DNA from: Lentimonas sp965546855
GTDB taxonomy: Bacteria > Verrucomicrobiota > Verrucomicrobiia > Opitutales > Coraliomargaritaceae
NCBI GenBank assembly: GCA_965546855.1
Contig: CBEUWO010000001.1
Location: 22,234 to 86,233, forward strand
DNA length: 64,000 nt
Direction: 5' to 3'
The notes below the pieces were generated by a model. The model had not been told where the DNA came from. It saw nothing but the letters and a program-made list of their open reading frames with translations, and ran no database searches. The position numbers and the translations under genes are program-made. Positions within the stretch are counted from its first letter, which is position 1. The number at the start of each line of letters is the position of its first letter. This document shows positions 7,049-17,775 of this stretch, in pieces.

Positions 7049-9242
7049 AGAGCTGCACCAGCTGAAGTGGTTAACGGGAGGCCTTTTGACCTTGCTGTCC
7101 TTGTGGGCGCTCTGCTCCTTGGAGCTGGATAGCGAGGTGCACCTGACTCTTGGTATCATTGCCGTTTGCGTGTCGTTGATTAGACCTAGGTGGATTGCGG
7201 CACTTCCGCCTGTGGTGTGGCGCTTGGCTGGACCTGTTGTACTGGTCATTACCTTGGTTGATTTTGCCTTTGGTTTTATCAATTTCTTCCCGCCTTTGAT
7301 GCGAATGGTGATTCTGCTGCTGCTATATCGAGCATTTGCGCCGCGCACTCGACGTGAAGATCTTCAACTTGTTCTGTTGTGTCTATTTAGTGTCGTCGTG
7401 TCTGGTGCGTTGACGGTGTCACTACTGTTTGCTGTGCAGATTCTATTGTTTACGCCCGTTGCTATGTCTTTGCTGTTTACCGTTTGCATACTAGATCGTG
7501 GCCTCTGCAGCGTCGCTATACAGCCAGATTGGGAACAGTTTAGTTGGGGGCGGTTTGTGAGGCGTGCTTGGCGTGTCCTGGATTTTCGATTGTTGGGGTT
7601 GGGCGCGTTGTTGTTTACTTTTGTGGTGGCGGCTTCGACTGGATTTTTCGTGTTGATTCCGCGCTTTAATTTAGAGCAGGCGATTCCGTTTCTACAGCTT
7701 CAGGCTAAATCAAAATCGGGATTCAGTGATCAAGTGACACTCGGTTCGGTTTCTGAGATTACTAAAGACTATAGCATCGCATTGCGGGTCGATGTGCCCA
7801 GCAAAGAGGCTATCATTTTGACCCCGTATTGGCGCATCTTAGTGTTAGATCAATATCGCGATGGTGAGTTTTGCCTATCGCCGCAGGCGCGTGAATTTCG
7901 CAAGTATGAGCGGGTGCGGGCATTGTCTGCGTGGTCGGGATGGACGATTCCGCTGCGCGATCGAAAGGCGCAGCAGTGGACCTTTTATTTCGAAGATGGT
8001 GTCAGCCAGTATTTGCCTCTGCCAGGGGTGTTCCACTCGATGCGTTTTCCTACGTATCAGGATATGGTGCTGATGCCAGATCTGCATGTGCTCGGTCTCG
8101 ATGCGGTGCCAACAAGTACGTTTTCCTATCAAGTTGAGGACTTGATGTTCGGAGTGCGCTCTCCGGCTTCGGATGCAGAAAATGAAGCGTTTTTAAATTT
8201 CCAAGAAAATCATCGAGGCAAGGACGACGAGGTGGTGCAGTATCCGCTGACCACTTTGGAGTTGGACCTCGACTCGGCAGATCGTGCACGCCTCTCGCAA
8301 TTAAATCGCCATTTGATTGGCGAGGCGGTGGATTTATCGGCTTCAGAATATAGTCAGTTGGTTGTGAGTCATTTGAGAGGGAATTTTCGCTACTCCCTGA
8401 AGTCGAATGGCACGGACGGTGCTGGGGACCCTGTTGTTGGCTGGATTACTGCTGGCAGTTTGGGGCACTGCGAGCTGTTTGCGGCTGCGTTTGTTTTATT
8501 GGCAAGAGATGCTGGATATCCGGCGCGCATGGTCGTCGGTTTTGCTGGTGGCGGTTGGAATGGAGTCGAAGACTTTTTTGTTGTTCGCAATAGTGACGCA
8601 CACGCGTGGGTTGAAATCTATGATGGACACGCGCAAGAGTGGTTACGTGTGGATCCGACGCCCGGAGCGAGCCCGAACGATCCTGAACTGTCGCTACCCG
8701 CTACTTTTGAAGAAGAGACTGGTGTGAGTGCATGGGTGGATAGTTTGCGGATGCAGTGGTATCGGCGGATCGTGAATTTTGATCAGACAGATCAAGTTGA
8801 ACTGGCGACAACGATGATCGATTTAGGCGATGAGTTGTTGGCCGTAATTTCGACTCGACTCAAGGAGATCGGTGCCTCACTTAAGCAATGGATAGCCACG
8901 CCGTTCAGTCGCAGCAGTTTTGTTCGTTCGGGAGTGGCGATAGGGATCTGTTTCGGGCTCGTCGTGCTATGGCGGGCGCGCTATTATTGGCTGAGCCTTG
9001 TATTTAAATTATTGAGACGTCCGCAGGCACTGAATCCAATCCGGCGGGAGGCGGCTCGGCATTTGACACGATTACGGGTGCGCCTCGCGGAGACGGATCA
9101 AGACTCACCGCGACTCGAAGCATATCAAGGCATTCGCATGGAGTTGGAAGTATTACGCTTTGGGCCTGAGGTGCCGATTGACACCGCAAAGCCGATTTTT
9201 ACTCAAGCGAAGCGACTTCTGCGCCGTCGGTCCAAGATTTAG
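7011..9242 (+). CDS. Membrane-bound transglutaminase-like protein (TgpA type, DUF3488 + transglutaminase core)
   Basis: The protein has about 743 residues. The N-terminal ~210 residues contain five or more hydrophobic helices (TgpA N-terminal / DUF3488 type). The central periplasmic part carries the transglutaminase triad: Cys487 (GHCELFA), His531 (DAHAWVE) and Asp548 (RVDPTP). Another hydrophobic helix lies near residues 640-665, before a cytoplasmic tail. The true start could be the GTG at 6996 or the ATG at 7011 or 7017; all overlap the DUF58 gene. It is last in the MoxR-DUF58-TgpA operon. It converges on tsaE, and the two coding regions overlap by 4 bp. Confidence 0.85.
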   Translation: MLMRIKQARLTLEELHQLKWLTGGLLTLLSLWALCSLELDSEVHLTLGIIAVCVSLIRPRWIAALPPVVWRLAGPVVLVITLVDFAFGFINFFPPLMRMVILLLLYRAFAPRTRREDLQLVLLCLFSVVVSGALTVSLLFAVQILLFTPVAMSLLFTVCILDRGLCSVAIQPDWEQFSWGRFVRRAWRVLDFRLLGLGALLFTFVVAASTGFFVLIPRFNLEQAIPFLQLQAKSKSGFSDQVTLGSVSEITKDYSIALRVDVPSKEAIILTPYWRILVLDQYRDGEFCLSPQAREFRKYERVRALSAWSGWTIPLRDRKAQQWTFYFEDGVSQYLPLPGVFHSMRFPTYQDMVLMPDLHVLGLDAVPTSTFSYQVEDLMFGVRSPASDAENEAFLNFQENHRGKDDEVVQYPLTTLELDLDSADRARLSQLNRHLIGEAVDLSASEYSQLVVSHLRGNFRYSLKSNGTDGAGDPVVGWITAGSLGHCELFAAAFVLLARDAGYPARMVVGFAGGGWNGVEDFFVVRNSDAHAWVEIYDGHAQEWLRVDPTPGASPNDPELSLPATFEEETGVSAWVDSLRMQWYRRIVNFDQTDQVELATTMIDLGDELLAVISTRLKEIGASLKQWIATPFSRSSFVRSGVAIGICFGLVVLWRARYYWLSLVFKLLRRPQALNPIRREAARHLTRLRVRLAETDQDSPRLEAYQGIRMELEVLRFGPEVPIDTAKPIFTQAKRLLRRRSKI

Positions 9243-9688
9243 CTTTCGAGGCGAATGCGATGTGCAGTGTTTACATCGATATCGAGGTGCAAGTGCCATG
9301 CGTCGCCTGGCAAACTGTTGGCGATGCGCTCAGGCCATTCGACAGCGAGGCACCACGGTGGAGCGAGGAAATCGTCGATCATCAGGGCGTCAAGGTCCGC
9401 CCCAGAACTGAGGCGGTAGGCATCCAAATGCACGAGCTGGCGACTGCCTTTATAGAGCGTGTATAAATTGAAAGTAGGGCTGGTGACTGGCTCTACAATA
9501 TCCCATGCACGGGCTAATCCACGGATAAAGGTCGTTTTGCCCGCACCGAGGTCGCCGTGAAAGGCAAGCACCTGATCGTCTGGCACGTAGTCCGCAAACG
9601 CCCGTGCGATTTGCTCGGTTTGCTTGGCAGAGGTGGTGACAATGCCTTGCCGGAGTTGTTGGAGGAGATCTGTGTCTGCGCAGCTCAT
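9239..9688 (-). CDS. tsaE: tRNA threonylcarbamoyladenosine biosynthesis ATPase TsaE
   Basis: The 149-residue protein has the family's P-loop HGDLGAGKTTF at 44-54, a switch-like SPTFNLY, the HLDAYRL motif and VEWPERI. TsaE hydrolyses ATP to recycle the TsaBD complex, which makes t6A at position 37 of ANN-decoding tRNAs. The length is that of a normal single-domain TsaE. The start overlaps the thiL stop by 4 bp (ATGA); this pairing of thiL and tsaE has been seen elsewhere. The end overlaps the convergent transglutaminase gene by 3-4 bp, leaving no room for a terminator between them. Confidence 0.9.
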   Translation of the reverse strand: MSCADTDLLQQLRQGIVTTSAKQTEQIARAFADYVPDDQVLAFHGDLGAGKTTFIRGLARAWDIVEPVTSPTFNLYTLYKGSRQLVHLDAYRLSSGADLDALMIDDFLAPPWCLAVEWPERIANSLPGDAWHLHLDIDVNTAHRIRLES

Positions 9689-10662
9689 GAACCTCTCAAA
9701 TGCTCAAATCCGTGTGACCATGGCAAGGCTGTGTTTGTTTTTGCGTCAATTAATTGCCCTGCATTGGCGGATTGGCGGATGACCCCGATGTGGTGCAATT
9801 CGGTTGCAGGGAATTGCTCCGACCACTGAGTTTCGAATACATGTCGGTTGATCTGCGTATCGAGTGTGAAGATCAGCTCGTAGTCTTCACCATCGCAGCA
9901 GGCGTGCTCCAGTGCACTGCGCTCCGAAGTGTTGGCTAGCGTGTGTGCTGCTTCGGCGATAGGAAGGGCTGCTAGGTCGAGCGCGGCATGTGTATCAGAT
10001 GGCAGTAGGGACTTTAGATCCTTCGCCAAGCCGTCGGTTAAATCCATCATCGCATGGCAGTATTGCTGAGTGCTCAACCATTGGCCTTCGGCAAGCCGAG
10101 GTTGAAATTGGAAATGCTTGCCTAGAATACTGCCGCCAAGGGTGCCTGTCACATAGATGTGATCACCGGATTTAGCGGTGCTGCGTAGCTTCGGGCTCTG
10201 TGCCTGACCGGTGAGTGTCAATACTGCCGAAAAGTTGCCGTGTGCAAGGCTGCTGATGTCGCCCCCAACTAAACTGACTTTATGGCGCTCGCAACACTGA
10301 TGAATTCCGCGAAAAAAGGCTTCCAACCATCGAGTTGATAGATCCGGTCCACAGAGTAGTGCCAGCACTGCGGGGCCGGGTGTGCCACCCATTGCTGCAA
10401 TGTCGCTTAAGTTGCGTTTCACCAGTTTCGCACCTGCATCCTCAGCAGATACACTGGCATCAAAGTGTTGCCCATAACTGACACTATCGACGGTCAATAG
10501 TTGCTGCCCTTGGTTGACGAGCGGCAGCACGGCACAATCGTCGCCGATGCCGTGTGGTGCGGATGGGCTTACGAGGCCAAGCCATGTGCTGATTTTTTCA
10601 ATCAATGCGACTTCGCCCAGATGCGAAACGCTATCGGCAGAATTGAGAGTAAAGGGCTCCAT
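9685..10662 (-). CDS. thiL: Thiamine-monophosphate kinase ThiL
   Basis: The 325-residue protein matches ThiL along its length: GIGDDCAVL near the N-terminus for metal and phosphate binding, the LLTVDSV strand, the KRNLSDIAAMGGTPG helix, LVGGDIS, and DLTDGLAKDL. It phosphorylates thiamine monophosphate to the active cofactor thiamine diphosphate. That cofactor is needed, for example, by the SucA encoded at 31.5-34.2 kb. ATG 10662 was chosen because the earlier in-frame ATG at 10698 lies inside the upstream nuclease gene. No thiamine riboswitch is visible upstream. Confidence 0.9.
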   Translation of the reverse strand: MEPFTLNSADSVSHLGEVALIEKISTWLGLVSPSAPHGIGDDCAVLPLVNQGQQLLTVDSVSYGQHFDASVSAEDAGAKLVKRNLSDIAAMGGTPGPAVLALLCGPDLSTRWLEAFFRGIHQCCERHKVSLVGGDISSLAHGNFSAVLTLTGQAQSPKLRSTAKSGDHIYVTGTLGGSILGKHFQFQPRLAEGQWLSTQQYCHAMMDLTDGLAKDLKSLLPSDTHAALDLAALPIAEAAHTLANTSERSALEHACCDGEDYELIFTLDTQINRHVFETQWSEQFPATELHHIGVIRQSANAGQLIDAKTNTALPWSHGFEHLRGS

Positions 10663-10670
10663 CTTGTGAC

Positions 10671-11456
10671 TTATTGTAGAATCAGTGCGACTGGGCAATG
10701 ATCAGAGCCTTCCACTTGATCCAAGATTTGGGCATCCTCGATCTGTGGACTCAGCGCTTCGGATACGCAAAAGTAGTCCAAGCGCCATCCGATATTTCGT
10801 GAACGAGCTGCTGCGCGATAAGACCACCAGCTGTAGCGCTCGGTGGCATCCGGATAGAGTTGTCGAAAGCTATCGACGAAACCGGCTTCTAGGATCGCGT
10901 CAAAGCGTGCCCGTTCTTCAGCTGTAAATCCGGCATTCTTGCGATTCGGCTGGGGATTGCTCAGGTCGATCTCTTTGTGAGCCACATTTAGATCGCCGCA
11001 GAAGATGACTGGCTTCTTTGCTTCGAGCGCTTTGCAATGTGCGAGGAAGTCGACATCCCATTCTTTAGTCCGGTAATCGAGTCGCTTGGGGCGTTTGTTT
11101 TCGTCGTGGTTCTGCGCGTTCGGCGTATAGACCGTGACGAGAAAGTAGTCTTCAAATTCAGCAGTGATAACGCGCCCCTCGTTGTCGTGCTTTTCGATGC
11201 CGAGGCCGTATTGAACCCAGAGTGGGGCGGTTTTACTGATAATTGCAGTGCCCGAATAGCCCTTTTTGTCGGCACAGTTCCAGTAAGCATGTGGGTAGCC
11301 TACAAAGGCGAAGTTTTCGACTAGATCTTGAGAGATCTTAGTTTCTTGCAAGCAGATGACATCTGGCTGCTCGCTATCAAGAAAAGACTCGAAGCCCTTT
11401 TTAATTGCAGCGCGTATGCCGTTGACGTTCCATGAGATGAGTTTGTGTGGAAACAT
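10671..11456 (-). CDS. xth: Exodeoxyribonuclease III (AP endonuclease)
   Basis: The 261-residue protein shows all exonuclease III motifs. The N-terminal SWNVNGIRAA carries Asn10 and Asn12, metal ligand Glu38 lies in LQETK, and YSGTAI follows. VYTPNAQ, GDLNVAH and the catalytic GSDHCPV (Asp252, His253) complete the set. It nicks DNA at abasic sites and removes 3' blocks in base-excision repair. It lies 8 bp upstream of thiL on the same strand and is likely co-transcribed with it. Confidence 0.93.
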   Translation of the reverse strand: MFPHKLISWNVNGIRAAIKKGFESFLDSEQPDVICLQETKISQDLVENFAFVGYPHAYWNCADKKGYSGTAIISKTAPLWVQYGLGIEKHDNEGRVITAEFEDYFLVTVYTPNAQNHDENKRPKRLDYRTKEWDVDFLAHCKALEAKKPVIFCGDLNVAHKEIDLSNPQPNRKNAGFTAEERARFDAILEAGFVDSFRQLYPDATERYSWWSYRAAARSRNIGWRLDYFCVSEALSPQIEDAQILDQVEGSDHCPVALILQ

Positions 11457-11604
11457 AAATGTAAGCTATTGCTAACCGACTAATGAGGGCAACAGACTTC
11501 TGTGACCTCGGTGGCGAACAATTGTCCTCAGCGAAAAGTTGCATCAACTAGGCAGGCATCATTGATATGGTGCTTTTGATGATTGTGACGAGCTCGGATG
11601 GATG

Positions 11605-12750
11605 CTAACGATCAAGCAGTTTTAGGAACTCGGCGTTGTTTTCTGTTTGCGTGAAGCGGTCGATCATGATCTCGGCGGCGTCTTCGATCTTTTGCCCCGA
11701 GAGTGCGCGGCGCAGAAATTGAGCGCCTTCCAAGTATTTACCAGAAAGGATCATTTCTTCCTTACGTGTGCCGGAAGCATTGAGATTAATCGCGGGCCAG
11801 AGGCGCAGTTCTGCGGCTTTGCGGTCGAGTACCATTTCCATATTACCGGTGCCTTTGAATTCTTGGAAGATGAGGTCGTCCATCTTGCTGCCTGTCTGCA
11901 CGAGTGCGGTGGCGATGATGGTGAGACTGCCGCCTTCTTCGCAATTACGCGCAGCGGAGAAAAATTGGCGTGGCTTTTCGAGGGCGCGGCTATCGAGGCC
12001 ACCGGTCATGGTGCGGCCACCTTTGCCGGATGCAGCATTGTAGGCGCGAGCCAAGCGGGTAATAGAGTCGAGCAGTAGGACGACATCTTTGCCAGCTTCG
12101 ACGAGGTGCTTCGCGCGCTCGATTGCGAGCTCAGCGAGACGGGTATGATTGGTAATTTCTTCGTCGTTTGAAGATGCGTAGATCTCGGCATCGACACTGC
12201 GCTTGAAGTCGGTGACTTCTTCGGGGCGCTCGTCAACGAGCAGCACAATGACGTGACACTCGGGGTGATTCTCCATCACGCCGTGAGCGATGTCGTGTAG
12301 AATAGTGGTCTTGCCTGTGCGTGGCGGTGCGACGATGAGGCCGCGGGTGCCTTTGCCGATGGGGCAAAACATATCCATGATGCGTGTGGTGACGCGGCCA
12401 TCTTTTGACTCAAGCTTGAGCTGCTCGTCAGGAGCGATGGAGACCATCTGTTGGAATGTGTAGCGACCTTTGCGCTCCTCTATTGTGCATCCGTCGACGG
12501 TGTCGATGAAGTTGACCTTTGGGTTAGGAAAACGCGGGTTGCTGATGGCGTTGCCTTCGATGAAGTGGCCTTGCTTGAGTCGGAAGCGCTTGATCAGCTC
12601 GCGTGTCACGAAAGGATCTGTTGGACGAGTCTTACCGTTGCGGGCAGGGTCGAGGAGCTGGCCGGTCTTATTCGGGAGCATTTCCAGAATGCCTGATACG
12701 GTGATTTGATTATCCTGAGGTGCTTCTTTGGGTGTTGCTTCGTTACTCAT
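11605..12750 (-). CDS. rho: Transcription termination factor Rho
   Basis: The 381-residue protein has the RNA-binding OB/cold-shock region (SGILEMLPNKTGQLLDP), the hexameric ATPase core with P-loop GLIVAPPRTGKTTIL, Walker B LLLDSITRLARAYN and the R-loop GGRTMTGGLDSRAL. The P-loop reads PPRTGKT rather than the PPKAGKT of the E. coli protein. ATG 12750 starts the usual N-terminus; an ATG at 12807 would add 19 atypical residues. The protein is short compared with E. coli Rho (419 residues), because the N-terminal helical part is reduced. Most operons in the window have no obvious intrinsic terminator, in keeping with Rho use. Confidence 0.95.
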   Translation of the reverse strand: MSNEATPKEAPQDNQITVSGILEMLPNKTGQLLDPARNGKTRPTDPFVTRELIKRFRLKQGHFIEGNAISNPRFPNPKVNFIDTVDGCTIEERKGRYTFQQMVSIAPDEQLKLESKDGRVTTRIMDMFCPIGKGTRGLIVAPPRTGKTTILHDIAHGVMENHPECHVIVLLVDERPEEVTDFKRSVDAEIYASSNDEEITNHTRLAELAIERAKHLVEAGKDVVLLLDSITRLARAYNAASGKGGRTMTGGLDSRALEKPRQFFSAARNCEEGGSLTIIATALVQTGSKMDDLIFQEFKGTGNMEMVLDRKAAELRLWPAINLNASGTRKEEMILSGKYLEGAQFLRRALSGQKIEDAAEIMIDRFTQTENNAEFLKLLDR

Positions 12751-13165
12751 GTTCGAGTGCCACGTATGGCGGTAGTAGGTCTTTGAGAAAGTGGCGTGCG
12801 GACGCACGTCATTTCGTGGGGGCTCAACGGAAGATAATCCGAAGATTAGTTAAATATCGTTTTTCAGCTGTTAGATGGACACTAGGTCCGCTCGATTGCG
12901 AGCCCTCGGCTGCGCATGCTTTGTAAGCGATGTGTAAGGATTTGAAGGACAAGTTTGTCGATGTCAAGCGCAGCTTCGCTGCCCTGTGAGGACTGGTGAG
13001 GACTCGGCTACGCTACCTGATGGAAATCGCGGGATAAACCCACTCGCTACGAACAGAATCCGTGTAGGGGCTGGCTTTATGCCATGCCCTTTGTCTTGGC
13101 AGGGTCTGTCAGTCTGGGGTATTCACTTTCACTCCTTAGCTCTGCCTAGTTGCCGAAGACATCAC
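12751..13165. other. Gene-free spacer upstream of rho
   Basis: About 415 bp lie between the rho start and the 3' end of the glutamate dehydrogenase gene. No coding region can be supported. The part at 12986-13110 carries small hairpin-forming words, such as GGGATAAACCC and TGGCTTTATGCCA, that look like dispersed intergenic repeat phrases. The stretch next to rho presumably holds its promoter and leader, but no convincing -35/-10 pair stands out. Confidence 0.5.
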
Positions 13166-13188
13166 TTCCTTGATTCGGATCCTCCGAA

Positions 13189-13196
<8 letters not shown>
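13166..13196 (-). terminator. Perfect 14-bp hairpin overlapping the gdhA stop codon
   Basis: Positions 13166-13179 and 13183-13196 are perfect inverted copies (TTCCTTGATTCGGA) with a 3-nt loop. The gdhA stop codon, at 13189-13191, lies inside the stem. No run of U follows on either strand, so this is not a classic intrinsic terminator. It may protect the 3' end of the mRNA or mark a Rho-dependent end. Confidence 0.6.
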
Positions 13197-14514
<1,318 letters not shown>

Positions 14515-14725
14515 CGCCTACCACCCTAACTGAGTATGGACATCTGACAAGTCCGCTTGGCAATTATATTTCAAGTGCTAAGATAAGAAGCTTGATAATA
14601 TTAATTTTGCCTGTGTTCTTTTGTGACCTTCGAGTCTTTTATAGGGAAGTTAGCATTAAGTTAAATTGTAGCTTGCATGAGATAGGCTAAAAATTAGGGT
14701 CTCAGCGTTTTGAGGGCGTCCGCTT

Positions 14726-15289
14726 ATGGACCTCACAATTAGCATGCAAAATACAACCATAGCTTATGATAGTAAGGTCGAGGGTGAAGTCATTGTCACT
14801 CAGGCGGATGCTGTAATTAACTGGATTCGTAAACATTCGGTCTGGCCGATGCCCATGGGCCTCGCTTGCTGCGCGATTGAATTGATGGCTGCAGGTGGTG
14901 CGCGGTTCGACATTTCCCGATTCGGGATGGAAGTGATGCGTTTCTCGCCTCGTCAAGCGGACTGCATGATCGTGGCAGGCACGGTGACTTACAAAATGGC
15001 AGAAGTCGTGCGTCGTATTTATGATCAAATGGCAGAGCCCAAATGGGTGGTAGCGATGGGCGCTTGTGCGAGCACAGGTGGGATGTATCGCTCATATGCG
15101 ACGCTGCAAGGCGTGGATCAAATTATCCCAGTCGATGTTTATGTAAGTGGTTGCCCTCCGCGTCCGGAGGCACTGTTGGATGCTATGATTAAACTACAGG
15201 ACAAGATCGGGACCGAGCGTTCGGTGAAGAACTTGATCCCTGAAAAGGTCGATTCTAAGGAATTTGCCGGAGCTGATAAGGAACCTTAA
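14726..15289 (+). CDS. nuoB: NADH-quinone oxidoreductase subunit B
   Basis: The 187-residue protein carries the N2 cluster ligands: Cys48-Cys49 (LACCAIE), Cys114 (GACASTGG) and Cys143 (SGCPPRP). It holds the terminal [4Fe-4S] cluster that passes electrons to quinone in complex I. A GAGGG at 14712-14716 lies 9 bp before ATG 14726 and supports this start. It is the first gene of the operon. nuoA, which normally precedes nuoB, is absent: the spacer to the divergent gdhA is only 211 bp and has no membrane-protein reading frame. Confidence 0.95.
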   Translation: MDLTISMQNTTIAYDSKVEGEVIVTQADAVINWIRKHSVWPMPMGLACCAIELMAAGGARFDISRFGMEVMRFSPRQADCMIVAGTVTYKMAEVVRRIYDQMAEPKWVVAMGACASTGGMYRSYATLQGVDQIIPVDVYVSGCPPRPEALLDAMIKLQDKIGTERSVKNLIPEKVDSKEFAGADKEP

Positions 15290-15292
15290 GCT

Positions 15293-15910
15293 ATGACTAC
15301 TAGTGATTTGGCTCTTCTCAAGGAGCGCTTCGAAACTCTCACAGAGCGCGAGTCTTCGGATCATAGCGCTTTGAATTGCCCGGCAGATCAGTTGATCGAG
15401 TTGTGCATGGTACTGCGCGATGAACTCGGCTACGATATGCTGGTCGATGTGACTGCGATCGATTGGGATGCACAGAGTCCGCGTTTTACCGGGATCTATC
15501 ACTTCTTATCTACCACGACGCATGAGTATCTACGTGTGGCTGCGGATTGCACTGATGATATTAATCCAGCACTGCCATCGCTCGCTGGCCTGTATGCTGC
15601 GGCGAATTGGCACGAGCGCGAAACATACGATTTGTTTGGCATCCGCTACGAGGGTCACTCAGATCTAACACGTATCTTGATGTGGCACGACTATCCGTAT
15701 CATCCATTACGCAAGGATTTCCCATTGGCTGGTATCGAAGTGCCGCTACCAGCGGCCGATGTCGCTGAGACTACCGGTATGTCCGTTAAGCCCGCGCCAA
15801 TGGCGGGTGGACCATTCGTCTCTTCGGCCGATGGCCCGATGAGTCAGACTGAGCCACGGGGACGTGATGAGAGCTGGAATGAGAAACAGGAAAAACCCTG
15901 CGGGAAATAG
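15293..15910 (+). CDS. nuoC: NADH-quinone oxidoreductase subunit C
   Basis: The 205-residue protein has the subunit's signature NWHERETYDLFGIRYEGH near residues 105-122, then LMWHDYPYHPLRKDFPL. This is the 30-kDa peripheral-arm subunit that packs against NuoD. It is a separate gene here, not the NuoCD fusion of enterobacteria. It starts 3 bp after nuoB, and its charged C-terminal tail comes close to the start of nuoD. Confidence 0.93.
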   Translation: MTTSDLALLKERFETLTERESSDHSALNCPADQLIELCMVLRDELGYDMLVDVTAIDWDAQSPRFTGIYHFLSTTTHEYLRVAADCTDDINPALPSLAGLYAAANWHERETYDLFGIRYEGHSDLTRILMWHDYPYHPLRKDFPLAGIEVPLPAADVAETTGMSVKPAPMAGGPFVSSADGPMSQTEPRGRDESWNEKQEKPCGK

Positions 15911-15923
15911 GAATTTTTTTAAA

Positions 15924-17162
15924 ATGGCCACTACCAAAGAACTTTCAATCGGCGATGCCGGCGCGCGCGCAAGCGATGTCGAAGGCGAGCTATCCGGCGA
16001 AACCATGTTGCTCAACGTCGGGCCTTCACACCCGACCACCCACGGCGTGCTGCGCCTGAAGATGGAGCTCGACGGCGACGTCGTTAAAAAGTGTGAGCCT
16101 GTGCTCGGCTACCTGCACCGCGGTGCTGAGAAAATCGCTGAGAACATGACTTACAATCAGTTCGTGCCTTACACGGATCGCTTGGACTATATCGCACCGC
16201 TTTCAAACAATGTCGCATATGCGATGGCAGTTGAAAAACTTGCGAACCTGGAAGTGCCAGAGCGTTGCCAAGCCATTCGTTTGCTCTGCTGTGAGTTGGC
16301 TCGTATCTCTTCTCATTTGTTAGGGGTCGGTGTTTACGGCATGGATGCGGGTGCGTGGACGGTGTTCATGTATACCTTCACTGAACGTGAAAAACTCTAC
16401 ACACTCTTCGAAGAATTGACCGGAGCACGTTTCACCACCAGCTACACACGCATTGGTGGAGTCGCACGTGACATCCCTGAGGGGTGGTTGGGCCGAGTGC
16501 TTGATTTTTGCAAAGGCGTGCTGCCAGTGCTGGATCAGGTCGACAAGTTGCTTACTCGCAATCGTATCTTCATGGACCGCACAGTTGGAATTGGTGTAAT
16601 CTCTAAACAAGACGCGCTTTCTTACGGTTTGACTGGACCAAATCTGCGCGCCTGTGGAATCGATCACGATCTACGTAAGGACAAGCCATACTTAGGCTAT
16701 GAGAATTACGACTTTGAAGTGCCAATCGGCACCAACGGAGATTGCTACGATCGCTATTTGATGCGTGCTGAGGAGATCCGTCAAAGTGTTGGCATTATTC
16801 GTCAGTGCATTGGAAAATTCCCTGAAGGCTCTTACTATGCTGAAGATGCGAAGAAGATTTTCGCACCACAAAAAGCCAAAGTGCTCACCAGCATGGAAGA
16901 ACTGATTCAGAATTTTATGATTGTGACTGAAGGGCCACAGATACCTGCGGGCGAAGTATATTTCGAAGCTGAAAACCCGAAGGGTGCGCTTGGCTTCTTC
17001 ATTCACTCAAAGGGTGGGGGCGTGCCGTATCGCTTGAAGATTCGCGGTCCATCATTCTGTAATCTCAGCATCCTCGATAAATTGATCCCCGGCCACTATT
17101 TGACCGACATCACCGTGATCCTTGGATCGCTCGATTTCGTGATGGGTGAGTGTGACCGCTAG
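15924..17162 (+). CDS. nuoD: NADH-quinone oxidoreductase subunit D
   Basis: The 412-residue protein contains NVGPSHPTTHGVLRL, GYLHRGAEKIAENMTY, ELARISSHLLGVG and the C-terminal LGSLDFVMGECDR. NuoD forms the quinone-binding cavity with NuoB. ATG 15924 follows AGGA at 15909-15912 and gives the normal N-terminus; an ATG at 15864 would overlap nuoC and add an atypical tail. A spacer of short-word repeats separates it from nuoE. Confidence 0.95.
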   Translation: MATTKELSIGDAGARASDVEGELSGETMLLNVGPSHPTTHGVLRLKMELDGDVVKKCEPVLGYLHRGAEKIAENMTYNQFVPYTDRLDYIAPLSNNVAYAMAVEKLANLEVPERCQAIRLLCCELARISSHLLGVGVYGMDAGAWTVFMYTFTEREKLYTLFEELTGARFTTSYTRIGGVARDIPEGWLGRVLDFCKGVLPVLDQVDKLLTRNRIFMDRTVGIGVISKQDALSYGLTGPNLRACGIDHDLRKDKPYLGYENYDFEVPIGTNGDCYDRYLMRAEEIRQSVGIIRQCIGKFPEGSYYAEDAKKIFAPQKAKVLTSMEELIQNFMIVTEGPQIPAGEVYFEAENPKGALGFFIHSKGGGVPYRLKIRGPSFCNLSILDKLIPGHYLTDITVILGSLDFVMGECDR

Positions 17163-17223
17163 GAAACGCTGAAATTTGGAAATACTGAAACGCTGAAATT
17201 TCGAAACTTTGAAATGCTGAAAC
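17163..17223. repeat. Short-word repeat between nuoD and nuoE
   Basis: The spacer is built from variants of GAAACGCTGAAATTT: two near-perfect copies and then shorter echoes (GAAACTTTGAAATGCTGAAAC). It begins directly after the nuoD stop and ends at the nuoE start codon. Confidence 0.85.
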
Positions 17224-17224
17224 G

Positions 17225-17704
17225 ATGAATTTAAAACCCGAAACAATCGAAAAAATTGATACGCTGGTGCCGCGCTATCCAACGATGAAGAGCGCCGCGC
17301 TACCACTTTGCCACTTGGTGCAAGAGGATCAGGGCTATCTTTCGAATGAGGCAATGGAATGGATCGCAGGGCGTTTGAATTTGCAGCCGATCAACATTCT
17401 TGAGTTAGTGACGTTCTACCCGATGCTGCGCACTGAGCCGACTGGTCAGCATCACGTGCGCGTTTGCCGCACACTGCCTTGCGCATTGGCTGGGGCCTAT
17501 CAGACCTGCGAGCGCCTTGAGAAAGAGTTTAATTGCAAGGTCGGTCACACCAGCGAAGACGGTGCGGTGACGCTCGAGTTTGTCGAGTGTCATGCGGATT
17601 GCGGTAAAGGTCCAGTCGTGATGGTCGGTGAAGACGAATACACTGATATCGATCCCGACAAGGCATCCGAGCTCGCTGCTAAAATCAAGAACGGCGAAAT
17701 TTAG
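17225..17704 (+). CDS. nuoE: NADH-quinone oxidoreductase subunit E
   Basis: The 159-residue thioredoxin-like ferredoxin has the four [2Fe-2S] ligands Cys81, Cys86 (VCRTLPCALAG), Cys122 and Cys126 (ECHADCGKGP). It is part of the NADH dehydrogenase module with NuoF and NuoG. Length and spacing are normal. The start codon directly follows the repeat spacer, so no Shine-Dalgarno sequence is visible. Confidence 0.94.
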   Translation: MNLKPETIEKIDTLVPRYPTMKSAALPLCHLVQEDQGYLSNEAMEWIAGRLNLQPINILELVTFYPMLRTEPTGQHHVRVCRTLPCALAGAYQTCERLEKEFNCKVGHTSEDGAVTLEFVECHADCGKGPVVMVGEDEYTDIDPDKASELAAKIKNGEI

Positions 17705-17718
17705 TCGCGCTCTTCATT

Positions 17719-17739
17719 CCTAATTTTTAATTTCTAATT
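17719..17739. repeat. AT-rich short-word repeat upstream of nuoF
   Basis: CCTAATTTTTAATTTCTAATT lies 37 bp before the nuoF start. It is almost identical to the element before nuoJ at 22565-22588, which replaces TTTC with TTCC. Confidence 0.75.
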
Positions 17740-17775
17740 GCTTCGCCATTTCCGGCAGACCTCCATCCCAATCAC

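Noticed and set aside
10663..10698. Longer start of thiL
   Set aside because: It would overlap the upstream nuclease gene; the family N-terminus begins at ATG 10662.
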